Part shown: positions 25,201-38,200 of the stretch, one piece after another | Layout: each line of letters opens with the position of its first letter | How positions within the stretch are numbered: position 1 is the first letter of the stretch | From: Salvelinus alpinus | Taxonomy: Eukaryota > Chordata > Actinopteri > Salmoniformes > Salmonidae | Direction: 5' to 3' | Length of the DNA: 64,000 nucleotides | Assembly (NCBI RefSeq): GCF_045679555.1 | Contig: NC_092094.1 | Coordinates: 19,615,905-19,679,904 of the forward strand | Program-made: the position numbers and the translations under genes | The notes under the pieces: model-generated | What the model saw: the letters and a program-made list of their open reading frames with translations, nothing else | What the model was told of the DNA's origin: nothing | The model's database searches: none

Positions 25201-28200
25201 ATGGAATCATGTAGTAACCAAAAAAAAGTGTTTTGAGCTGTTCTTGCCATAATATGGACTATCGTAACCCCCCCTCCCTCCCCCCTTTTGTCACAACACA
25301 ACAGATTGGCTCAAACGCATTGAGGAAAGAAATTCCATTAATTAACTTAACAAGGCACACCTGTTAATTGAAATGCATTCCAGGTGACTCCCTCATGAAG
25401 CTTTGGGCTCCCGATTGGCGCCGTGGTCTAAGGCACTGGATCTCAGTGCAAGAGAAGTCACTACAGTCCCTGGTTCGAATCCAGGCTGTATCACATCTGG
25501 CCGTGATTGGGAGTCCCATAGGTTGGTGCACAATTGGCGCAGCGTCGTCCAGGTATGGCCGTCATTGTAAATAAGAATTTGTTCTGAACTGGCTTGCCTA
25601 GTTACATTTTTATTTATTTTTTTAAATAGAAAAAAATATGGTTGATAGAATGCCAAGAGTTTGAAGAATCTACAGTTGAAGTCAGAAGTTCACATACACC
25701 TTAGCTAAATACATTTAAAAACAATTCCTGACATTTAAATCCTAGCAAAAATGCCCTGTCTTAGGTCAGTTAGGATCACCACTTTATTTTAAGAATGTGA
25801 AATGTCAGAATAATAGTAGAAAGAATAATTTATTTCAGCTTTTATTTCTTTCATCGCATTTCCAGTGGGTCAGAAGTTTACATACTCTCAATTAGTATTT
25901 GGTAGCATTGACTTTAAATTGTTTAACTTAGGTCAAATGTTTTGGGTAGCCTTCCACAAGCTTCCCACAATAACTTGGGTGAATTTTGGCCCGTTCCTCC
26001 TGATAGAGCTGGTGTAACCGAGTCAGGTTTGTAGGCCTCCTGGCTCGCAAACGCTTTTTCAGTTCTGCCCACACATTTTCTATAGGATTGAGGTCAGGGC
26101 TTTGTGATGGCCACTCCAATACCTTGACTTTGTTTTCTTTAAGCCATTTTGCCACAACTATGGAAGCGTGCTTGGGGTCATTGTCCATTTGGAAGACCCA
26201 TTTGTGACCTAGCTTTAACCTCCTGACTGATGTCTTGAGATGTTGCTTCAATATATCCACAATTTTCCTGCCTAATGATGCCACCTATTTTGTGAAGTGC
26301 ACCAGTCCCACCTGCAGCAAAGCACCCCCACAACATGATGCAGCCACACCCGTGCTTCACGGTTGGGATGGTGTTCTTCGGCTTGCAAGCCTCCCCCTTT
26401 TTCCTCCAAACATAACGATGGTCATTATGGCCAAACAGTTCTATTTTTGTTTCATCAGACCAGAGGACATTTCTCCAAAAAGTACAATCTTTGTCCCCAT
26501 GTGCAGTTGCAAACCGTAGTCTGGCTTTTTTATGGCGGTTTTGGAGCAGTGGCTTCTTCCTTGCTGAGCGGCCTTTTAGGTAATGTCGATATAGGACTAG
26601 TTTTACTGTGGATATAGATAGTTTTGTACCCGTTTCCTCTAGCATCTTCACAAGGTCCTTTGCTGTTATTCTGGGATTGATTTGCACTTTTTGCACCAAA
26701 GTACGCTCATCTCTAGGAGACAGAACACGTCTCCTACCTGAGAGGTATGACGGCTGCGTGGCCCCATTGTGTTTATACTTGCATACTATTGTTTGTACAG
26801 ATGAACGTGGTACCTTCAGGCGTTTGGAAATTGCTCCCAAGGATGAACCAGACTTGTGGAGGTCTACAAATTTTTTTTCTGAGATCTTGGCTGATTTCTT
26901 TTGATTTTCCCATGATGTCAAGCAGAGAGGCACTGAGTTTGAAGGTAGACCTTGAAATACATCCACAGGTACACCTCCAATTGACTCAAATGATGTCAAT
27001 TAGCCTATCAGAAGCTTCTAAAGCCATGGCATCATTTTCTGGAATTTTCCAAGCTGTTTAAAGGCACAGTTAACTTAGTATATGTAAACTTCTGACCCAC
27101 TGGAATTGTGATAGATTTATTTAACTTATAACGCACTTTCTTTAAACAATTGTTGGGAAAATTAAATTGTGTCATGCACAAAGTAGATGTCCTAACCGAC
27201 TTGCCAAAACTAGTTTGTTAACAAGACATTTGTGGAGTGGTTGAAAACGGGTTTTAATGACTCCAGCCTAAGTGTATGTAAACTTCCGACTTCAGCTGTA
27301 TATTTTGATTTGTTTAACACTTTTTTGGTTACTACATGATTCCATGTGTTATTTCATAGTTTTGATGTCTTCACTATTATTCTACAATGTAGAAAATAGT
27401 AAAAATAAAGAAAAGCCTTAATGAGTAGGTGTTCTAAAACTTTTGACCATTTGTGTAGTTAGCTACCAGTAATGCTGAGCGATTAGTGTTTTTTGAAGCA
27501 GACTCAATTTTGGTTCCATTATAAAAAATAGAAGGGGGGGAAATACATTTTAAAAAGCTAAAATTTGTGATTTTGTTTCATAATGCATTTAATGTTTAAA
27601 AAAATGATCGAAATCGAAAACGGTGATATATATAAACGGTGATATATATATCTATATCACCGTTTATATATATCACCGTTTTCGATTTCGATCATTTTTT
27701 TAAACATTAAATGCATTATGAAACAAAATCACAAATTTTAGCTTTTTAATTGACATTACGAAAGGCAAAAAGTTTAAATTCAATTGTCAAAACATTGAAA
27801 ATATTCCATTGTCCACATTGGGTAGACATCAATAAAAAAAAATTAAAAAGGACTATGAAATATGTCAGTTGTGTATATAACTGAGTTTTTACTTGGCGAC
27901 TTTACCATTTTTCATTCCTTAAAGTTATGACAATCATTTGACTAGTTCTTCAAAGTATATAAGGCATACTTTCACGAACTGTCTATCCCACTCTCTCCTC
28001 GTTGTGTACATTCCGCTCTCATCCAGTCTGTGTGTATCTAACCTAACGTAGCAGGCGTATTTTTTTTTTAACCATCTCTGTTAGAGGCGGAAAGAACAGG
28101 TGCAATGGATTATGGTCATTGTAGTCCATTAACATGTTTCTGCGCTGAACTATACTGACGGAAAAATATAACCGACGCCATGTGCAATAAAGATTTTACT

Positions 28201-29253
28201 GAGATACAGTTCATATAAAAGGAAATCAGTCAATTTAAATAAATTCATTAGGCCCTAATCTATGGATTTCACATGACTCTGCAGGGGCGCAGCCATGGGT
28301 AGGCCGGGGAGGGCATAGGCCCACCCAATTGGCAGCCAGGCCCACCCACTGGGGAGGCAGGCCCAGCCACTCAAAATGAGTTATATTACAGACATAAATA
28401 CTCCTCTGTACCCCCTCTCCAATAGACGATCCCGTAGGTGAAGAAGCTAGATGTTGAGGTCCTGGGCTGGCGTGGTTACAAGTGGTCTGCAGTTGTGAGG
28501 CCGGATGGACATACTGGAAATTTCTCTAAAGCGACGTTGGAGTCAGCTTATGGCAGAGAAATTAACATTCAATTCTCTGGCAACACCTCTGGTGGACATT
28601 CCAGCAGTCAGCGTGCCAATTGCACACTCCCTTAAAACTTCAGACATCTGTGGCATTGTGTTGTGTGACAAAACTGCACATTTTAATGTGGCCTTTAAAT
28701 TGTCCCCAGCACAAGGTGCACCTGTGTAATGATCATGTTTAATCAGCTACTTGATATGCCACACCTGTCAGGTGGATGGATTACCTTGGCAAAGGAGAAA
28801 TGCTCACTCACAGAGATGTAAACAAATGTGTGCACAAAATGATAGAAATTTGCTTTTTGTTAGCATGGAACATTTCTGGGATATTTTGTTTCAGCTCATG
28901 AAACATAGGACCCACACTTTACATGTTGCGTTTATATTTTTTGTTCAATGTAGGTTGAATATTTGATTCATGAAAACTACAACTCCCTTCAGCCCAGTGT
29001 CCCACAGTTATTAACTTGATTTCTCTCTTTAGAGAAAATGATGCGATGGGCTCACACAAGAAACTAAATAGTATTCAAGTAATTGAACCGACATCAAATC
29101 AAATTTTACTGGTCACATACACATGCTTAGCAGATATTATTGAAAGTGTAGTGAAATGTTTGTGCTTCTACTTCCAACAGTGCACAAATATCTATCAATT
29201 CCAAAACAACTAACTAAAACACACACAATTCTAAGTAAAGGAATGGAATAAGA

Positions 29254-29294
<41 letters not shown>

Positions 29295-32200
29295 AATATA
29301 TGGATGAGCAATGACAGAATGGATGAGCAATGACATAGGCAAGATGCAATAGATGGTATAAAATACAGTATATACATACGATGAGTGATGCAAGATATGT
29401 AAACATGATTAAATTGGCATTATTACAAGTGGACAATGATTTCAAGTCTGTATGTAGGCAGCAGCCTCCGTTAGTAATGGCTGTTTAAAAGGCTGTTGGC
29501 TTAGGGAGGAAGTTGTTTTTTTATGCTCAATTGTACATCTGTAAAAGTTTGTGAGAATTTTAGTTGACAGGACACATTTCTTCAGCCTCCTGATGTTGAA
29601 GAGGCACTGTTGCTCCTTCACCACACTGTCTGTGTGCGTGGACCATTTCAGTTTGTCAGTGATATCTACGCTGGGGAACTTAAAACGTTCCACCTTCTCC
29701 ACTGCTGTCCCATCGATGTGGATAGGGGAGTGCTCCCTCTGCTGTTTCCTGAAGTCCACGATCATCCCCTTTGTTTTGTTGACGGTGAGTGAGAGGTTGT
29801 TTTCCTGACACCGAGTGCCCTCACCTCCTCCCTGTAGGCTGTCTCGTCATTGTTGGTAATCAAGCCCACTACTGTTGTGTCGTCTGCAAACTTGATAATT
29901 GAGTTGTAGGCGTGCATTGCCACGCAGTCATGGGTGAACAGGGAGTACAGGAGGGGGCTGAGCACGCACCCCTGTGGGGCCCCAGTGTTGAGGGTCAGCA
30001 AAGTGGAGATGTTGTTTCCTCCCTTTACCACCTGGGGGCAGTCTGTCAGAAAGTCCAGGACCCAATTGCACAGGGCGGGGTTGAGACCCAGGGCCTCAAG
30101 CTTGGAGGGTACTATGAGGTTGGAGGGTACTATGGTGTTGAATGCTGAGCTGTAGTCAATGAACAGCATTCTTACATAGGTATTCCTCTTGTCCAGATGA
30201 AATAGGGCAGTGTGCAGTGTGATGGCGATTGCATCGTCTGTGGACCTATTGGGGCGATAAGCAAATTGAAGTGAGTCTAGGGTGAATGTAAGGTGGAGGT
30301 GATATGATCCTTGGTCTCTCCAAGCACTTCATGATGACAAAAGTGACTGCGATAGTCATTTAGTTCAGTTACCTTTTCCTTCTTGGGAACAGGAATAATG
30401 GTGGCCATCTTGAAGCATGTGGGGACAGCAGACTGGTATAGGGACAGATTGAATATGTCCGTAAACACACCAGCCAGCTGGTCTGCGCATGCTCTGAGGA
30501 CACAGCTAGGGATAACGTCTGGGCCGGCAGCCTTGTGAGGGTTAGCACGTTTAAATGTCTTACTCACATCGGCCACGGAGAAGGAGAGTTCACAGTCCTT
30601 GGTAACGGGCTGCGTCGGTAGCACTGTATTATCCTCAAAGCGGGCCGTCGGTGTCCGTGAGATGGCTGGTTTTCCTTTTGTTGTCCGTGACCCTGACATC
30701 GGTCAATAATGGCGCCGGAGAGGATGGCTGCAGTTTTACGGTCTCCAAACCAACTGTGCCATTTTGTGTTTTTTCACATTGTTTCTAACTTATTTTGTAC
30801 GTAACGTTGCCGCTACAGTCTCTTATGACCGAAAAGAGCTTCTGGATATCAGAACAGAGATTACTCACCTCGAGCTGGACAAGATCTTTTCTTTAATGCG
30901 TCTGACGCGAAGGATGTACTGCTTCTCCTAGACCAGGCCCAAATTCCCATAATTTGCGTGTAGAAAATATGGAAATACAGGGGGTGGAGATTGGGGTGCC
31001 TTGTGAGAATATGTCGGCAACTGGGTAACCCGCCTCTACCATCCGTTCTATTGAAGCAATAAGGCCCGAGGGGGTGTGGGATATGGCCAATATACCCTGG
31101 CTAAGGGCTGTTCTTATGCACGACACAACATGGAGTGGTACACATTGGTCATATAGCACAAACCCGAGGTGCCTTACTGCTACTATAAACTGGTTGCCAA
31201 CGTAATTAGAGCAGTAAAAATAGATGGTCATACCTGTGGTATACAGCTGTCAACCAAATCACACTGTTCAAGACTATCCTACCAACAGGACATTAAAAAC
31301 TGTAATATCTTCTGTTTTACAGAGTCGTGGCTGAACGACAACAGGGATAATATACAGTTGGCTGGGTTTTCCATGCATTGGCAGGACAGCTATGTCTGGT
31401 AAGACGAGGGGTGTGTGTGTGTGTATATACACTGTATATATATATATATATATATGTCAATAACAGCTGGTCCGATGTCTAATATTAAGGAAGTCTCGAG
31501 GTACTGCTAGCCTGAGGAAAAGTACCTCATGATAAGCTGTAGACCACACTACTTACCAAGAGAGTTCTCATCTATATTATTCGTAGCCGTCCATTTACCA
31601 CCACAAATGATGCTGGCACTTGACCGCACTCAACGAGCTGAGTAAGGCCATAAGCAAACAAGAAAATGCACATCCAGAAGTGGCGCTCCTAGTGGCCAGG
31701 GACATTAATGCAGGCACACTTAAATCCGTTTGAACTAATATCTACCAGCGTGTCACATGTACAACTAGAGGAAATATATATATATATTTTTTTTTAACTC
31801 TAGACCACCTTTACTCCACACACAGAGACGCATTCAAAGTGCTCCCTCGCCCGGATGCTATGATACAAGACTGTTATGCTACAACTCTATTTCTTGAACT
31901 GCATTGTTGGTTAAGGGCTTGTAAGTAAGCATTTACACACACACACACCAGTTGTATTTTGGTGCATGTGACAAATAAAATGTGATAACCAACCAACCCC
32001 CCCCCCCTCAGAAAATATGATTACTCACACAGCACTAGCTACCAGTAGCGTACTGGAGTTTCGGAGGCCCACATGGTCTGAGAACGTTAAGTTAGCTGGC
32101 TAGCCAGTTCAAATCATGACCATGTCATATAGCTGACAACTTTTTAAAATTGAGCTCATTTGTATTCATTATTACAGGAAAATAAAAACTCACAACAAGA

Positions 32201-35200
32201 TCCTTATTTACAAGTTAATGGCAAGCTAATTACAGAAAATAGCTTATGGTTGTGAGTGACGAAATAAAAGCAGGGCATTCTACTGAGGAATTTTAGAACG
32301 TGGACCCTGTCTTGTTGGCCTAATGTTATATCCTAATTTGACTTTGGTGAAGGCCATGTTGTTCGTCACATTACCTTCTCCGGTAAACACTATATCAAAT
32401 CTCAAGTTTATTTGTCACATGCACAGGATACAGAAAGTGTAAACAGTACAGTGAAATGGTAACTTGCATAGTGGAGTCTTATTTAGACATGTGGCTAGCT
32501 AGCTAAACAACGACCCATAATCCCAACTCATAACATTACTACCCTGCATGAATCTGCCAACTAGGTTCAATGTTAGCTAACATTAGACTATAACTAGCAA
32601 TGCAAATGGCTGAGATACGAATAATATTAGTACACAGATCATACACGTAATGTTAGCGAGCCAGCCAGCTAACATTAGCTAGCTAGCGAACAGTACGATT
32701 GAACTTGCAATGAAAACGACTTTCAAATATTATACGTTTCTAATTTTGTCAATATGCAGCTAGCTAGACTCTCTGACCCGTATACATGAATGAAGGCTTC
32801 TCCCTCTGTCACGGATGCCATGGTTGCCCTTAGTTTGAATATGTAATCCAGAGACATGTATTTTATACATTCTCGTGTGTTCTCTGACTCCCTCTGCATT
32901 ACTTGCAATCAAATGCTAGAATTATCTCCATCTCCTTAGCTATCATACCCTTCTTCTTCTTCATACCCTTCTTCCAACGGGCATTCCCGTTGGTTTCCTG
33001 AAACGAGTCACATATTGCCATGGGGCAGAGGAAAAATATGCCGTTTTATAGCTAATCTCATGCTATTCAACACATTTTGCAATGAGGTTGAGGACATTTT
33101 GCAGTTTTACAGCCAATTTCCTGTAATAAAAATAAATAATTAGGCTTATGACGTGTTCATATGCTACAACTGGCAGCTTCATTCAACAGTACCCGCAAAA
33201 CACCAGTCTCAACGTCAACAGTGAAGAGGGATGATGGCCTTCTAGGCAGAGTTGCAAAGAAAAAGCCATATAGCAGACTGGCCAATAAAAATAAAATATT
33301 AAAATGGGCAAAACACAGACACTGGACAGGGAACTCTGCCTAGAAGGCCAGCATCCCGGAGTCGCCTCTTCGCTGTTGACGTTGAGACTAGTGTTTTACG
33401 GGTACTATTTAATGAAGCTGCCAGTTGAGGACTTGTGAGGCATCTGTTTCTCAAACTAGACACTAATGTACTTGTCCTCTTGCTCAGTTGTGCACCAGGG
33501 CCTCCCACTCTTTCTATTCTGGTTAGAGCCAGTTTGTGCTGTTCTGTGAAGGGTGTAGTACACAGCGCTGTACAAGATCTTCAGTTTCTTGGCAATTTCG
33601 CACATGGAATAGCCTTCATTTCTCAGAACAAGAATAGACTGACGAGTATCAGAAGAAAGTTATTTGTTTCTGGCCATTTTGAGCATTTAATCGAACCTAT
33701 AAATGCTGATGCTCCAGATACTCAACTAGTCTAAAGAAGGCCAGTACAACAGTTTACAGCTGTGCTAACATAATTGCAAAAGGGTTCTCTAATGATCAAT
33801 TAGCCTTAAAATGATATACTTTGATTAGCTAACACAACGTGCCATTGGAACACAGGAGTGATGGTTGCTGATAAATGGGCCTCTGTATGCCTATGTAGAT
33901 ATTCCATTAAAAATCTGCCGTTTCCAGCTACAATAGTCATTTACAACATTAATGCATTTCTGATGAATTATGTTATTTTAAAATGGACCATTTTTTTTGC
34001 TTTTCTTTCAAAAACAAGGACATTTCTAAGTGACCCCAAACTTTTGAACAGTAGTGTATATATTTTGGGGCACTTTTTGCCTCTTTTTCGTGATATTCAA
34101 TTGGTCGTTACAGTTTTGTCCCATCGCTGCAACTCCCGTAAGGAGTTGAGAGTCGAGAGAGAGAGCGAGAGATCGAGAGAGAGAGACGAAGGTCGAGAGC
34201 CATGCGTCCTTCGAAACACAACCCTGCCAAGCCGCACTGCTTCTTGACACACTGCTCGGTTAACCCGGAAGTCAGCTGCAACAATGTGGAAACACCGTCC
34301 AACTAGCGACCGTGTCAGCATGCATGCACCCGGCCCGTCACAGGAGTCGCTAGAGCGCGATGGGACAAGGACATCCCGGCCAGCAAACCCTACCGATGCT
34401 GGGCCAATTGTGTGCCGTCTCATTGGTCTCCCAGTCGCAGCCGGCTGCAACACAGCCCGGGATCAAACCCGGCTCTGTAGTGATGCACTGCGATGCAGTC
34501 CCTTAGACCACTGCGCCACCCCGGTGGCCCTTGTCATGGAAGTTGACAGAGTTTTGAAATCTACCATGGCATCCCTGACAGAGGGAGAAAGATCTGATGA
34601 TTCTTATGGCATGGAACACTGTCAGTTTGAACCGGAGTGACTTAACAAGCTGTACAAAACGCAAACAAGAGAACTTTCAGAGTCTAGCTACATTTTCAGA
34701 TATTAAGTTTCACATTTTGTCAAATTCATTCATTGCAAGCTAAAGCCTACTGTTAGCTGGCTGGCTAGCTAGGTGTATGATCTTTCTAGTAATATTATTC
34801 ATATATCAGAAATCCATTTGCATTGCTAGCTATAGCCTACTGTTAGCTAGCTACCATTGAAGCTAGTTGGTTAGATTTTCCTACCTGCAGATTCATACAA
34901 TATCTGGAACACATGCACATGGTGGCTAGCTATGACAATCCGTGTGTATTGCTATACTGTATGGGTTGGGATTATGGTTCATTGTTTAGCTCTCTAGATA
35001 TCTAAACAAAAGACTCCACTTCGCAAGACGATTACATGACCCATCCACTTAGGCTGTAACTATCCCCAGCCACATCTAGCTCTCTTTTACATGGCCCATC
35101 TAATTAGCCAGATGTGTCTGGGGGCGATTACAGACAGTCACACACACTACCTCATCTATCACCAGTATAACTGTCATTGTTATGGTTCTTCTACATACAC

Positions 35201-38200
35201 AATAACGACGACAAGTTTGTCAGACAACAATAGAATGTTCACTGTCAACAGACATGTCGATAGACGTAGTATAAACCAGCCTTTAGTATTAATCTTTGAT
35301 TGTTTTGAAAACTACTGTACTCACTGTTTAGCACATGGCCTCATGTGAATCAAAGAGATGGGTAGGCTTAAGAGGGTGTGAACAATGCTGAATGGGTGTA
35401 AACAAAGAAAAGCTCTCTAGTAGGTGTACCAAAACATTCAAGGGCCATTCTCTCAAGAGTGGGTTTACAAGTTGATCAACTTTCAAAGCAGCATTACTTT
35501 CACATTGTTCTACAACTACAGTGTATGATATACAATTTTGAAGCTCCGAGTCTTTTTTTAACATCGGATAAAAGTACAAACACAATTTCAAATTTTGGAA
35601 CATAAGACCGAAGAGAGATGGTGGTTCACAATTTGCATTTCTGTGTAGTACAGATCAGGGACCCATGATGAAATACCTTTACCGGGTGTAAATCCACTTC
35701 ACTTAATGTAGTTCAATAACCAAAATAAATTATTTCAAAGTCAATATGTCCCGTCATAGCAGACACCCTATTCTTTCTGCAGACATCGTTGAATCTTAAT
35801 TCAGAGCAGATATTTAACTGAGCTTTTGGAAAACGTAGACAAAGATTTTACTGAAATTCTGTTATTAAACTTCACATCTGCACAGTTCTACACAGGAAGT
35901 GTGTGTTTGCAAAATGTTCCATGTGAACAGTTAAAAGTAGTCCTTGTGCATACAGTTGTATGGTTTGTTTAACTTTGCCTAATCTAAATGGTTTTTGTTT
36001 GGCATGCATTTTAAGTGAACAAATCTGAGTCGGCACAATTCTGTTACTACGGAATTACCCCATCTAGCTAGCCTCAGTGCTATGCCTATGATTTTAGTTC
36101 CGTCTTAGAACATGGGGCTCTTTCAAGAGCTATGCTCAGTGTTATGATAGCACATGTACAATATACATATGTACATGTAGGATAACAAAAACGTATCTGT
36201 GTGTGTAGCCTTGGAAAAGAGAGAGAGAGGGAGTGTATGAGTGTGTAGGCTTGTTGTGAATGCAAGTCTGTGTCCGTGTGTGTACTGTAGGTTATCATGA
36301 AGACTTTTGGTTCTGATCTGGTCCCCCCCCCCCCTTCCGTCAACAGGGGGACACTGAGATCCTGTGTCACGCTCCCTGGCACTTCCTGGTCCCATGACAG
36401 CCAGCCCCTGGGCCCCATCTATCAGTGGCAGACTGCACTTTGATCACACTTCAAACCTGGGGCCATCCGGGGGAACCAGGGCCCAGCCCAGCAGAGCAGT
36501 CCTGGATTAACACCATCCCACTCCACCTTTGAAGTGCCACTCGGCAGCTCAGATGGCAAAGGAAAGGGAATTAGTGTGGGGTGTGTGCCCTTTCTTCAGT
36601 GTGACGGAGATCCCTCTGTGGGCTCACCGTTAATCAAGCAGAGTGTGTGTTAAGGGCCGTGATGAGGGACACTCACTGCAGCTGGAGCTCTCCTGCAAGG
36701 AGCTCAAACTGCCAGGATCAAACACACAGCAAAAACACACTCTACACCCCAAGGAACTACTTACACTAGGTCAACCCGATGATCTGCACATGGTACAGAT
36801 AGAACATGGATAAGACAAAGATATGTCAACAATCCAAATCAAAGAGTTGATAGGGGGTTGACAGACTTATCACCAAGGAACTAAAACTTGACAAAGCAGC
36901 CTGGTAAACACTCCTTAAGGGAGTCAAATGCTTGAAGGATGATTGGAGGGTGAGTCAATGCTAAGTCAAGGGTTTGTCACATCCTCTAAAGTGCACATTC
37001 AGCCCCTTCAGCACTGTCAATGGCTCTGCTGTAGCTTGCTAAGGTAGGGTAGCTGGCCAGATCACTATCAGAGTGTGTGTGTGTGGCTATGCCTCAGGTG
37101 TCGCTTGCAGCGTCACACTTGGAATACAGGGTCAGAGGTTGGCTTCTGGCATTATGACTCACAGCAGAGCTGTGCCATGAGCTGTGCCATAAGCTCTGCC
37201 ATGAGCAAATCACTGGTGTCAAAACTGCCATAATATGAGATTGGCCCATTGTTGACTGAAAATATGTCCTGTGTTCCAGTCAGCAGAGCCACTGACATGT
37301 CCTTTGTTACACAATGTCAGTGGCTCTGACTAACACAGGACATATTTTCACTCAACGATGGGCCAATCCCATTCAAAGGAATGGACTTCAGTTTGTATGC
37401 TGCAGCCACGAGCCTCTTGTGTCAAGAGAAAAAACACCCACACGATTCACAAACATTTGCTGATGATTACGTAAACAGAGCCTCTGTGGTGGGTTAACAC
37501 AGCAGGTTGATTGAATGTGTGCACAAAGGTCCCAGAGCTCCTCGCTCCGCAGGCCGGCAGATACCCCAGGTAGAGCCAGGGAGGCTTAGTGTCAAAGGCC
37601 ACTGCTCATTTAAAGCATTCACCATAGGGCCACGCTACAAAGAAAACATGCTCAGTCAGTGATTCTACAAGACAGTCAACAGAAGAGTCTGAGTAGACTG
37701 GCGGATGCATTTGAAGATAAAAGAAAAGCGCCCAGTTCTCCCAATCAATGCTTGTGTCCCAACGACAATGTGTGGCCTTGTGTGATAAGTCCTGCCACTG
37801 GGGCTGTATCTGATGGCTCCAGAGCTCCAGCAGACCCATAGAGGCCATGTTATCAGGGCTGGCTTCTCTGCAGAGCCTCACTGCAGATACTTTCCATGCC
37901 AATGCCGTTAACAGCTCCAGGAGGGGTTCAAGCAGGCAGTTAGAGGGAGGGGGTTGGGAGGCCTGCCTTCATTGTGTGAAGGCTATTCTCACTTACCTTC
38001 CCACTCCTCCTCTTACATGGCTCCTACAGGAGCCATCAACTGACAACACTCAAACCTCCCCTCCCACACGACACGTAGCAAGGCACACCATAACACAGGA
38101 AGACGCCCTCGCATCCTCAGGATGTGCCATGCATTCGTTCCGGAGAGCATTGAGATACAGTCTCATACCTGACCTTGAGAAGAACCAAAGATAGATAAAT

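Larger units (their letters stand above)
25092..27455. mobile_element. Tc1-like element carrying a SINE and a Sleeping-Beauty-type element
   Basis: Outer ends are inverted, with GGTCAAAAGTTTTAGAACAC on both sides, flanked by TA (25090-25091, 27456-27457). The unit resembles the Tc1 copy at 15.5 kb (GAATCATGTAGTAACCAAAA) but lacks transposase. A SINE sits at ~25408-25628 and a complete second Tc1 at 25673-27298, giving at least three layers of insertion. Confidence 0.8.
30707..31985 (+). mobile_element. L2/Rex-like LINE, internally deleted
   Basis: It starts at the 5' end AATGGCGCCGGAGAGGATGG. An endonuclease piece [14 protein letters not shown] (31169-31402) and [11 protein letters not shown] follow, then the copy jumps to the 3' tail GGTTAAGGGCTTGTAAGTAA...GACAAATAAAATGTGA. 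About 30945-31210 is filled by another repeat (GGCCAATATACCCTGGCTAA). No functional frame is left. Confidence 0.75.

Noticed and set aside
26608..27061. Plus-strand frames in the Sleeping-Beauty-type element
   Set aside because: They are antisense to the transposase on the minus strand.
34430..34526. Possible minus-strand tRNA gene
   Set aside because: A-box and B-box are present but run into a SINE body instead of a tRNA 3' end.
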